Below, one piece after another: positions 1 to 11,230 of a stretch of 64,000 bases of DNA. The first letter of the stretch is position 1, and every line of letters begins with the position of its first letter. The notes under the pieces were generated by a model. The model was not told where the DNA came from and ran no database searches. It saw only the letters and a list, made by a program, of their open reading frames with translations. The stretch is from Galbula dea. Lineage: Eukaryota; Chordata; Aves; Piciformes; Galbulidae. The position numbers and the translations under genes were made by a program. The stretch spans positions 1-64,000 of the forward strand of contig VWZX01005652.1 of assembly GCA_013399015.1 (NCBI GenBank). Direction: 5' to 3'.

Positions 1-560
1 TCCCTGATGTTTCTCAACCTACCCACCTCATCCCTGATCTCCATCACTTCATCCTGGAGCTGTACTACCCAGAGGAGTAGGTCCTCAACTTGCTTACACC
101 ACACGCAGCCATAGTCAGTGTTACCCCCGGCCATCAGTGAAAGCCTGTGGCCTGGATGCCATTATCCCTCTTGGAGGGTGCTGGGAGCACAGCCTTCCTC
201 CTCCGAGTAGCCACCATCTCTTCTTGAGTAAGTTGCAGTGCCTCGCGTCCTGCCCTCACTGCTCTCCTGCCTGCTCGAACTGATGTGCAAACTGACGTGC
301 TCGCCCCTGTTTGCCTGCCACTGTTCGCCGCGCTCCAGGTCGCTCGCACTCCTACAGTTCTTTAAATCTCCCCTGCAGTGTTTCTGGCTCTGCCCCTCCC
401 TCGCCCTGACTGGGGGTGGGGACTCGGGTTCTGGCAGGGAGACAGGCCCTACTAGAGGCCGGGAGTCGGTGCCGGACGGGCTGCTGCTGCCTCCCGCTGA
501 TGCTGCTCCTCGTGGGTCTGTGCTGAGGTGTGGGTCCGAGAGTAGGAGGTTCATTACCTT
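1..560 (-). mobile_element. CR1 LINE, 5' region with start of ORF1 (runs off left edge)
   Basis: On the minus strand a reading frame starts at the ATG at 134 and runs left off the window. It encodes a C-x2-C pair (CVWCKQVEDLL) followed by a heptad-like helix rich in Leu, Val and Glu. This layout is typical of CR1 ORF1, where a zinc-binding segment precedes a coiled coil. Upstream of it (134-560) the DNA is GC-rich, as expected of a CR1 5' UTR/promoter, and carries a 71-codon open frame whose TGA overlaps the ORF1 ATG. Most CR1 copies are 5'-truncated, so a copy that keeps this region is uncommon. The right boundary near 560 is an estimate, and I did not identify a target-site duplication. Confidence 0.7.
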
Positions 561-1135
561 ATTCCAGAAGTTGATGGTCTTCAGGTGCTGTTTAAGGAAG
601 AGGTCATGACTGGGCCATAAAATGCTTGGAATATGTCCTCTCTCACCCAGAAAGTCCTTCTGTGGCAATGGTGAGGAGAATGCCAGTGGAAAATTCCTCT
701 GTGCAACAAGGCCAGATGTACTGGTTTTCCATCTTTTTTTAAATACCAAAGCAGTGAAAAGCAACTGAAGTGACAGCCAGATACAGCTCCAGGAAACATC
801 ATGCAAGAGTAGGGCCTTGATGTAAGTGGGAGTCAAGCTCATCGAAAACATCAGTCTGACTTCCTGATAGGGTTTTTCTAACCACAAGAGATATTTGAAA
901 CTCAAATCCATCTCCTGAACACAACAATATCTAACTCTAAAGGCAAATACGGGGAAAAAGCCACTAAGTACCCCAGTGTGTGCCTCTGAGCACATCAGAA
1001 AGAGAGAACAGTTTGTACATTGGCTAACATGCAGAGGTTTAATTTCTGCACAGTAGGTAACAAACACTGACATCTGTGAAAGTCTCTGTGCACTGAAGAA
1101 CAAGAATCCAAAGAAGAAAAGTGGGTGATGGATTT
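561..1135. other. Intergenic, no recognised feature
   Basis: No gene or repeat was recognised. A 313-codon minus-strand frame crosses this stretch, but it has no domain, its composition is unremarkable, and part of it is antisense to the CR1 5' region. Confidence 0.5.
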
Positions 1136-1333
1136 TTTTCCCAGTTCAGGTGCCAGAGCACTGGCACAGACTGCCCAGAGAGGTTGTGGAGTCTCCTTCT
1201 ATGGAGGTATTCAAAACCCATCTGGACGCGCTTCTGTGTGACCTGGTCTAGGGAATCCTGCTGTGGCAGGGGGGTTGGACTAGATGATCTTTTGAGGTCC
1301 CTTCCAACTCCTAATATGCTGTGATTCTGTGAT
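1136..1333 (+). mobile_element. CR1 LINE, 3' end only
   Basis: This is the last 200 bp of a CR1, from the end of ORF2 (the [18 protein letters not shown] coding block) through the 3' UTR to the terminal GTGATTCTGTGAT. It is about 98% identical to the end of the long CR1 at 20290-21828, so the two belong to one young subfamily. Confidence 0.93.
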
Positions 1334-3057
1334 AAATGTGGGGCATCCAGAAAGTCAGCCAGTCCAGCTCTGCCAGCACTAGCAGCTGCAGTTCCAAGAA
1401 CAAAGTTTGTATTGCAGTGACTTCTGATGGTTGAGCCCAGCACCCTTTTCAAAGGAGATGCTTCTCATCAAACTAGGTACTAATGCCCAGTTCCAGAGAG
1501 CTGATGGTTTTGTTTCATAGTTTGATTTTGACAGAGGGGAACAGAGGAGATGCGTCAAGAGAAGAAGGCAAATGCAAGCAAATCCTCCTAAACTAGTCAC
1601 AACTTTAAAAATTAATGTTGAGGTTTTTCTTTGCACAAGTGCTGAAAGCAATGAAGTGACACAAAGAAGGCTGACTTTACCAACTGCAGCATGGAAATGA
1701 GAAAATAAACAGTACATGAGTAGGTATAACTAGATTTATTAGTTTTTAATGAGGTGTAATCATAAAGGCAATAATCAAAGAAAGATATGGCTCCATTTTA
1801 AGATTATTTTTAGACACATTAGAGCAAGTTTTATTTTCAAATCTGAAACATGAGCTTAAATATATAATTTAAGTTTGTGTATAAATACTACACCTATAAT
1901 TTCCTTTATCAACATTGTCTGTTTCATTACAGAACTTGAATGATCTGGCTTACACAGAGAACTTTTAATAACCCTGTTTGTGTGGAAAGGCAGTGGGTTT
2001 TTTTCTGTCATTCATTAGTGTCACTTTGTGAAGTCCTAAGAGGTTTAAAGTGCCCTTCAAACAGCCCTAATTCTGCCTACTTCAGAGAAATCTCAACTTA
2101 CAGAAAGCCGTAAGAGATAAATCCTGTGCCAGAGAAGTACAGGTCTGGTCCACTCCTGCTTTATATCAAGTATGTGAAGCAATACTTCTGACCCATATGG
2201 TTTACTGAATCAGAGCCTAATTTTGTAACATCCCATCCAAATTTATATCTTAGTATCTGAACATTTTGCCTTATCATGTCTCCTGGCATAACTCATGAAG
2301 CTGTGAATTACTTTTATATCCTCTGTAGTTTGGGGTTTTTTATTATTTTTTAAAGGCATTTGCAAACTGAAGAATAGAAAATCAAAAATCGTTAATGACA
2401 TTCTGAAACAATCTTAGACTGTGATCTTGCAAACAATATTTACTGAGAGCAGTGCAGAACTATTCACACATGTAAGATAAGTCCCTGGAGTAAACATTTC
2501 CTGAATCATAGCGTATGCATTTGAGAGTGCAAAAACAAAAGCAAAATATTTTTGTTCAAAGTCCAATGACAAGACTTGATATTATTTTAATTTATAGCTT
2601 CAAACTGCTAATAAAGCTTGCTCCTACTTAAACAAAATCAAACCAGAGTATAATATATTCCACATTTCTGTTACCTTCCCCTTGGATGCCAAACAAGCAA
2701 AACGTATATACTGCTACACATGAATCTTCATCTAGCAGAGTCTAGCACAATTTCTGTGCATCCCATCAGAGTAACATATAGCAATGAAATGAAGACAGAT
2801 GGTGTACTAACTGCAAGAGCTGTAAATGAATGCTAACAGAAATTGATTTGGAAATGTTCTTGGCACTTTCCTCAGAAAACATTATCACTGTATTTAAAAA
2901 AACCCAAGTGCTCCATGCCTTGTTTCAGGATTCTGAAGAATTAAAAACTCTGGCCTCCTCCTTTCTCTTCTGAGACCTGTCTTCAGTTCAGTTGCAACAT
3001 CTACATAAAAAAACCCATCAAACTTTTGCAAACTTTTAAAATTTATTAGACCAAGAA
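1334..3057. other. Intergenic AT-rich DNA
   Basis: AT-rich sequence with many short A/T runs. No coding region, RNA gene or recognised repeat. Confidence 0.5.
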
Positions 3058-3941
3058 TAGTACTGGAGTACTGTGTCTAGTTGTGGGCTCCTCAGTAAGA
3101 CAGAGATGGAACTCCTGGAGAGAGTCCAGCAATGTCACTGAGATTATAAAGGGAATGAAGCGTCTCTCATCTGAGGAAAGGTTGAGAGAGCTGTGACTGC
3201 TCAGCCTGGAGAAGAATCACAGAATCACAGAATCATTACGATTGGAAAGGACCCTCAAGATCATCTAGTCCAACCGATAGCTCTACACTACTCTTATCCC
3301 TAAATCATCCCCTGAAGAAACACATCAATCCTCTTCTTAAAAACCTCCAGGGATGGGGACTCCACCACCTCCCTGGGCAGCCCATTCCAATATCTAACCA
3401 CTCTTTCAGTAAAGAAATCCTTCCTAATATCTAATCTAAACCTACCCTGGCACAGCTTAAGCCCATTCCCTCTAGTCCTGTCACTAGTCACAAGGGAGAA
3501 GAGGCCAACACCCGCCTCCCTAGAATGGCCTTTCAAGTAGCTGAAGAGAGCAATAAGGTCTCCCCTCAGCCTCCTCTTCTCCAGGCTAAACAACCCCAGC
3601 TCTGAGAAGGATCTCATCGGTGTATAGAAATACCTGAAGGAAGGGTGCAAAAAGGATGGAGCCAGGATCATCCCAGCGGTGCCCAGCTGACAGGACCAGA
3701 GGCAATGGGCGACACCTGAAACACAGGAGATTTTGTCTGAATATCAGGAACCACTTTTTTACTGTGAAGGTGACCAAGCACTGGCACAGGCTGTCCCGGG
3801 AGGTTGTGGAGCCTCCATGCTCAGATACTGAAAAGCCACCTGGACACAGTCCTGGGCAATTAGTTCTAGGTGACCTTGCTTGAGCATCGGGGTTGGACCA
3901 GATGGCCTCCAGGTGTCCCTTCCAACCTCTGTCATTTTGTG
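3058..3941 (+). mobile_element. Older CR1 LINE, split by a nested insertion
   Basis: The left part (3058-3214) matches the end of the CR1 reverse transcriptase ORF (QFWAPQ/ELLERVQ-like block). The right part (3604-3941) carries on with the last ORF2 codons and the 3' UTR, including the GGTTGGACCAGATGGCCTCC block. The two parts are collinear and are separated by the opposite-strand CR1 at 3215-3603. The copy is 5'-truncated and full of stops. Confidence 0.85.
3215..3603 (-). mobile_element. CR1 LINE nested inside another CR1
   Basis: A minus-strand CR1 3' portion. It begins on the plus strand with AATCACAGAATCACAGAATC, the reverse complement of the CR1 tail, and runs back into the C-terminal ORF2 coding block (an open frame of 123 codons, 3300-3671, with the [20 protein letters not shown] signature). 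GAGAAG stands on both sides (3209-3214 and 3604-3609) and is a plausible 6-bp target-site duplication. Confidence 0.9.
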
Positions 3942-6587
3942 CATATGAAGAATTGTGCTTTAAAATGTCTCAACAACAACAAAGTTCCTGAGGAGACTGC
4001 AGTTTTCTTGTATATCAAGCTCATTGATTTTCAATGTCCTAAATGAAGCCATCTGTTTCATTCTTTGAGTGGACAATAACTATACATGCAAAGTCAGGTT
4101 ATTTTATGTTTTCCTAGTTCTGCAGTTGTAAGGGGTAATTCAGCAGCAGCCCATGGAGAGAAGTCAGTATTCTGCAGATTCATGAAAGCATGGAGACCGG
4201 GCTGCTCTCACTTGCACAAAGCTGGACTGATGCAATTTTGCATGACTCAGTGTTCCCTAACCTAGGCTATTTTACTCCTTAAGTTATGCTGAAAATAACT
4301 GGGATAGAAAACTCTCAGAAAAAGTTTTCATTTTTGTAAACCTAGCCTTGTCTTATGGTTTTGTTAGTATGATGAAAAAAACACAACAACCCAACCCCCC
4401 CAAAAAACACCTAAAAAACCACCGAGAAGTTTTGTTTCTGGCCAATATTGTATTTCTGTGTGTCTGTGAATGTGCATCTGTAACACATCTTGTAACACAC
4501 AGCTTATCGCCTGGCACTATGAATGTGTCCAGTATGTCAGCCTAAGAGATTTAGATCTGGTCATTATGCATGGTCAAGAAGGAAATGTTAAAAAAAGGTC
4601 AAATGCTGCAGCAGTTCTGATGATTCAGAACCTGGAAATCTTCCATCCTCACTAGCATGTAACTAACTTCCGAGCATAGCATAAAAAGGTAGCTTGCTCT
4701 GGAGGTGGTATCTTTCCTCAAGGACATAAACCCATTATTATCATTAGTTGTATTTAAGACCCCAGGACATTTTCCTATCAGTTAGTCTTATAGCCTGAAA
4801 TACCATCAAAGTGCATTACTACAGTGAGCCCAGCCACTGACCCCAGCTCTCTTCATTGCCTGTGGGTGCTGTAGGGTGAGGCTCACTGGGTGAGGTCCCT
4901 GCCCTAGCAAGTAGAAGCAGGATTTGTTAATCAAAGTCTAACATTTCCATCACAGCAATTACTGAGATGAGCTAGCACAAAGGCAACAGCAAAGTGTACA
5001 GAGAATTGAAATTCAAGTAAAAACATGATTGATGTTTGCTGCTTTCTGGTAAAAACACAACTTGATTTCAGATATTTTTGTTCTTGTACATTGAAATGAT
5101 TCCAAATTCTGGCTCTGACAGAAATGTTAGAATTAAAATCAGTCGTAGAAAAGATGCACTTAAGGACATCTAGAATTTACCAATATGTTGTACTGACAGA
5201 CTAATTAGTAAGACAAAAATAACTACTTTGTTTTAAGACTAATAGTAGAGTGGAGGGTTTTTGCTTCCTTAATCTGTTAAGACAGTGTCAGAACCATGCA
5301 GAGAACTGCAGATGAGCTACTGGTCTCTAAGCATATAAGAATACTCATGGTTCATTAGCCATCACCTTGAACATAAAAAGAAAAAAAAGATATAATCTGT
5401 TGGACAAAACCCCTGTATTTTGACAGACAGGTCTGCAGAAAAGAGCTCCACCATCCTGTTAGCTGGAGTAGGTTCAAGCCAAGGGAAGGAACGCTAGGAA
5501 TAACAATGCCTATGGAAAAAGCTCAGGATAGGGTCAACGTAATGCTATTTTGAATTAAGATTTTTACCAGTAAAGCCAAAACTCAGAATTTCAAGCCTCC
5601 TTCTCTGCAGAAAGCCCTGGCATTTGCCAACAGCTGAATGGTGATTCACCCATCCCAAATAAGTCTACACAGAGATACTGAAAAATGTGATACTCTTTTC
5701 AGAGACTTCATAACAGCTGCTATGGTTTTATCTAAGCTGAAAACCTTAGCAAAGCTAGCCCACCTCTCCACATGGAAAACGTGATATTCTGCAAGCAAAA
5801 TCAATTCTGTAAGCAATAAGTATCTCTACCCACACTTTCAGTATCTTGTTACAAGAGCCTTTAAGCTGTTCACTGTATTTTCTCATTAAAAAACAAATAA
5901 GCAAACAAAACAAACAAACCCCACAAAACCCCAAACCATGAAAACTTTCTAGCCTGGCTTCTTAAACAATTGAGGTTTGCATGATGATGCGTAACTGCTC
6001 AAGTACCTATTCAGAATTTCCCACTATCCCCATAATTTAGAATCTGTTGGCAAATTCAACCAAATTTGGTAATAAAGAAAGAGTCTCAAGTTTCCTGAGA
6101 CAGAGGAGTGGACAGAAATTCAGTGTGTCCTTGGACCAAAAAGTAATTGAGTGCAGCCCCTCATCACAGGCTCACCAGCGGCTGCAGAGCTGAGTCCCCC
6201 AAGCCATCCACAGCAAATAGGAATAGCACGGTTGGATGTAGAGACCAAGATGAACGATGCCAACACGGGACAGGCCTGGGAATAAGATGGTGATAATAGA
6301 AAGCTCAGGAGAAATGTGGAATATTGGGTTAGAACAACACAGGCAACCATGTGGGGCATCCAAAAAGCCTGAAAGCATGCTCAGATGTTACATCAGTAAA
6401 CAAGGCAAATGACAGACTAATCTGTAAGACATTTGTTAGGAGATGCCTCCAGTCCCTACACTACAACTGAGGACAGACTACTGTGCTGCACTGGAAATAT
6501 CGGATGGTGTGGATTCCCTGAAGGAAAACATAAATAAACAAGTAGAAGTGAACAAGCATACATGAACAAGTACACCAGTAAGTTGTT
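3942..6587. other. Intergenic, no recognised feature
   Basis: Low-GC DNA. There are A-rich patches near 4375-4420 and 5885-5935 (mixed A, CA and AAAC). Open frames are short and have no domain signature. Confidence 0.5.
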
Positions 6588-6658
6588 AACCCTACTTTGA
6601 GCATGGGTTGGAGCAGATGACCTCTTAATGTCCCTCCCAACCTGAATTATTCTACAAC
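6588..6658 (+). mobile_element. Degenerate CR1 3' UTR fragment
   Basis: A short, diverged stretch that keeps the order of the CR1 3' UTR blocks (TTTGAGCATGGGTTGGAGCA, then GATGACCTC, then a TCCCTCCCAACCT-type end). The terminal octamers are decayed. Confidence 0.6.
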
Positions 6659-7589
6659 TCCACATTTTAGCAACATGCAAAAAAACATATCTCTGAAATA
6701 TCTGCTCTATAATGATGGATATACTAGAAAGGAAGAAACAATTCTGAGTCTTCAGCTCCCTCCTCCACTATTCCCTCCACCCACCACACCAGTAAAATAT
6801 CTTTTCCTTGTATAATCTGTAAATCTCAAAGGCTGATCAGATGAGAGACTCATGATCTACATCTGAGAATCACCCCTAGTTCTCTTTCAGTTGTATCAAG
6901 ACCACATCTGTGCTTGGCTGAGTGAAAAAGATACAGAACACATCCTGTCTAAAAGCATGATATTTTCTACAGGAAAATATGAGCAGTTTAAGGCTTTTTT
7001 TTTTTTTTACAGCTGTAAGAAGCATTTGTGTAATTTGAAGGTAGTTCTTTTGGCTTTGGTGGTTTAATACTCTTATACAAAAGTAGTACAGCAGGAAACT
7101 GTCATCCTCATTTCTTGCATAATTGCTGTATGACATCTGCTAACCCTACAGTGGCTAAGCACTCTGCTTTATCAAAAGGCTCTCCAGAGAATAGAAGGTG
7201 TTCCTTTCTGGCATGTCATTACTGACTCCCTTGGGAAAAATATTCTAGCAGTCTTGTTTGACTCTCATCTAGAAAAGCGTTGCTAACCCAACTGATTTGC
7301 TTATAAAGTCTGTATTTTTCTCTTCGCTGCTGAAATTGGCAGAAATTGCAACCAACAGAAATTACCCTGAACTCTATCAGTTCAACAGAAGCCCCTTTGT
7401 GTCAGAAAATAATAGATGAATGAGATGTTCTATTCATTTGTATGACATTTTCACATTTTTAATGCTCTAGATAGCCAAGGTCTCTGTGGTAGAAACTACA
7501 TATGGTACAGTTGTGAGTAAGCCAGAAAATGGGGCTCTAAGGAACGCTGTACAAACATAGGCCAGTGGGTGGCATCTGGAATGTACACA
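6659..7589. other. Intergenic, no recognised feature
   Basis: AT-rich, with a T run at 6998-7009. No gene or repeat recognised. Confidence 0.5.
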
Positions 7590-8235
7590 GAATCACAGAA
7601 TCATTACGGTTGGAAAGGACCCATTCCCTCTAGTCCTGTCACTAGTCACAAGGGAGAAGAGGCCAACACCCGCCTCCCTAGAATGGCCTTTCAAGTAGCT
7701 GAAGAGAGCAATAAGGTCTCCCCTGAGCCTCCTCTCCTCCAGGCTAAACAACCCCAGCTCCCTAAGCCTCTCCTCATAAGGCCTGTTTTCCAGACACCTG
7801 ACTAGCTTAGTTGCCCTTCTCTGCACCCTCTCTAGTAGCTCAATGTCCTTCCTAAAATGTGGTGCCCAAAACTGCACACAGTACTCGAGGTGTGGCCTCA
7901 CCAGTGCCGTGTACAGTAGCAAGATCACCTCCTTGCTCCTACTGGTCATACTATTCCTGATGCAAGCCAGGATGCCATTGGCCTTCTTAGCCACCTGGGC
8001 ACACTGCTGACTCATGTTCAGCCGGCCGTCAATCAGCACCCCCAGGTCCTTCTCTGCTGGGGAGCTCTCCAGCCACACCTTCCCGAGCCTGTAGCGCTGC
8101 TGGGGGTTGTTACGCCCAAAATGCAGGACTTTACATTTACCCTTATTAAAACTCATCCCATTGGTCTCTGCCCATCTATCCAGCCTACCTAGGTCCCTCT
8201 GCAGAGCCTGCCTACTGGCCGCTCTGCAAGTGCTG
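7590..8235 (-). mobile_element. CR1 LINE, C-terminal ORF2 plus shortened 3' end
   Basis: The minus strand has a 217-codon open frame (7593-8246) covering the C-terminal part of CR1 ORF2: [60 protein letters not shown] and the [15 protein letters not shown] block. The frame is still free of stops, so the copy is fairly young. About 210 bp between the end of ORF2 and the tail are missing compared with its sister at 3215-3603. Confidence 0.92.
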
Positions 8236-9328
8236 CAGAAGCGCACTCAGGATGATCTGCTACTTAAACATAGCAAAAATGCAATGAAGGAAAACGTAGA
8301 AAGTAAAATCAGAGGGTGGAACCAAATGTCTCTGAGGAGATCGTAAACCCCCAAAAAAAGAAAGAAAAAGGACAGGTGAGTTGGAACAAAAAGTGGGTGT
8401 GAAAATGCAAGTGAGGAGCTGCACAGAATTGAAGGTGCTTTGAGGGGGAGGCAGGAAGAGGATTGAAACAAGCAGCCAGCACAAAGCAGACAGAAGCGAG
8501 CCACTGGTCTAGAAAGGTCCAAAGGACAGTGCTCTTGCTACTGCTGTGCTAACTGCTGGCCACTGGCTGCAGCCTCTAGCAAGCTGCTCTTTCCATCTTT
8601 CTTTGGGAAGACCCTCAATTATGGAGGCTGCATCTGCAGAGAAAGCTCTAGAGACCACCAGATGACCATAAGTCATGGATCTTTGTTGATAAATTCACTT
8701 ACACTGCACAAGTTCACATCATTAGAGGAAGATGTGGCAACTGTGTATTTGTATCATGTAAGAGTTGCTCTTAGAATCTGTTTCAAGGTTTTCCTTCTTT
8801 TATTTTTCCCTTTCTTTTAACCAGGAATCTATTCAGTAGCCTAAATTTTCTGCTCCTGATAAGCTCAGCTTGGCTCATATGTGAAGGAAAGGGGCTAAGG
8901 TTGGCCTTGTGCCATTACTGGTCTGCAGGGCACTTGCTTAGCTTTCCATGTAAATTGGCCTTGGGCTGCCCTTGTTTGCATTTGGCTACATCCCTCAGCT
9001 TTGGCTGCACCAGCCCCTGAGGGGCTGTTTTGTAGAGAGGAATAACTGAGCAGCCCTCTGGCCTCCTTTCCTGCCCCTGGATCTCTCCCACAGGCCTGGC
9101 ACTGATCCCTGAGCCAAATCCCCTGTGGCAGCAAGGAGGGGGAAGATGAAAAACCAAAAAACCCTCTTATCCTTGAGGATCTGCAGGCAGGTTGGGCAAA
9201 GGCACCTTCAGTGTGGGAAGGAAGAACTCCTCTGGTAGGATGAGCTGGACTCCAGAACTGGGCCACCCTCCACCCCCCACCGTGGCTTGGCTCTGCTCTC
9301 TGGAAATCCAGGTCAGTCCCAGCCACAG
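8236..9328. other. Intergenic, no recognised feature
   Basis: Includes a GC-richer patch at about 8890-9310 with a 158-codon minus frame that has no recognisable domain. I do not call it a gene. Confidence 0.5.
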
Positions 9329-10052
9329 TATCACAGAATGTTAGGGATTGGAAGGGACCTCTGGAGATCATCTAGTCCAACCCTCCTGGCAAAGCAGGTT
9401 CACTTAGAGCAGGTTGCACAAGATGCTGTCCAGGTGGGTCTGGAATCTCTCCACAAATGGGGGACTCCACCACCTCTCTGAGCAGCCTGGGCCAGTGTTC
9501 TACTACCCTCAAAGGAAGGAAGTTCCTCCTGATGTTTAGATGGCACTTCCTATGTTGCAGTTTGTGCCTGTTCCCTCTTGTGCTGTCTCTGGGCACCACT
9601 GACAAAAGCCTGGTCCCATCCTCCTGACCCCCACCCATTCAGTATTGAGAAGCATTGAGAAGATGTCCCCTCAATCTTCTGCAGGCTACCCAGCTTCAGC
9701 TCTCAGCCTTTCCCCACAAGAGAGATGTTCTAGTCCCCTAATCATTTCTGTAGCCCTTTCCTGTACTCTCTCCAGAAGTTCCCTGTCCTTCTTGAACAGG
9801 GGAGACTAGAACTGGACCCAGGACTCCAGCTGTGGCCTCACTAGGGCAGAGCAGAGGGGGAGGAGAACCTCCCTTGTCCTACTGGCCACACTCTTCTTGA
9901 TGCACGCCAGGATGCCATTGGCCTTCTTGGCCACAAGGGCACATTGCTGGCTCATAGTCATCCTGTTGCCCACCAGGACTCCCAGGTCTTTTTCTACAGA
10001 GCTGCTTTCCAGCAGCCCAGTCCCTAACGTGTACTGCTGTGCTGTTCCATTA
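9329..10052 (-). mobile_element. CR1 LINE, 3' half (minus strand)
   Basis: A long, collinear CR1 segment. It starts at the tail (ATCACAGAATGTTAGGGATT), passes through the TCTAGTCCAACCCTCC block and goes back through the end of ORF2 to the segment that corresponds to [15 protein letters not shown]. The frame is broken by stops and indels, so the copy is inactive and older than the 7590-8235 copy. Confidence 0.9.
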
Positions 10053-10118
10053 GCAGAGCCAGATTATACTCTCATTATTTCTGTTCTCATTCATACTGTG
10101 AGACCCTTAAAAGGCAAG

Positions 10119-10355
10119 AATCACAGAATCATGAAGGTTGGAAGAAGTCTCTAAGCTCATCAACTGCAACCTAGCACCGCCATGCCCCTAAGGACCACAC
10201 CTCGATGTTTTTGGAATCCCTCCAGCGATGGTGACTCCACCATTGTCCTGGGCAGTCTGTGCCAATGCTTAACAACTCTTGCTGGGAAGAAATTGCTCCC
10301 AATATCCGATCTAAACCTCCCGTGGTGCAACTTGAGGCCACTACCTCCGGTCCCG
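10119..10355 (-). mobile_element. CR1 LINE 3' end abutting LANCL3 exon 1
   Basis: Minus-strand CR1 tail and 3' UTR of the subfamily that carries AGGTTGATGG/TTGATGAGCTTAGAG-type blocks. Its truncated 5' end falls at about 10355, where the CR1 match stops and GC-rich LANCL3 coding sequence begins within a few bases. No normal 5' UTR or promoter lies between, so either the junction is a real insertion or the assembly is wrong here. Confidence 0.88.
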
Positions 10356-10362
10356 GCGGTAC

Positions 10363-11230
<868 letters not shown>

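Noticed and set aside
162..1103. 313-codon minus-strand open frame
   Set aside because: It spans the antisense CR1 5' region and unrelated DNA in another frame. No domain, no conserved motif.
1337..6366. Shared TGTGGGGCATCCA(G/A)AAAG at 1340 and 6350
   Set aside because: The similarity does not extend beyond about 17 bases. Chance, or a trace too short to interpret.
8895..9371. 158-codon minus frame in a GC-richer patch
   Set aside because: No motif or splice context, and its start lies in a CR1 tail.
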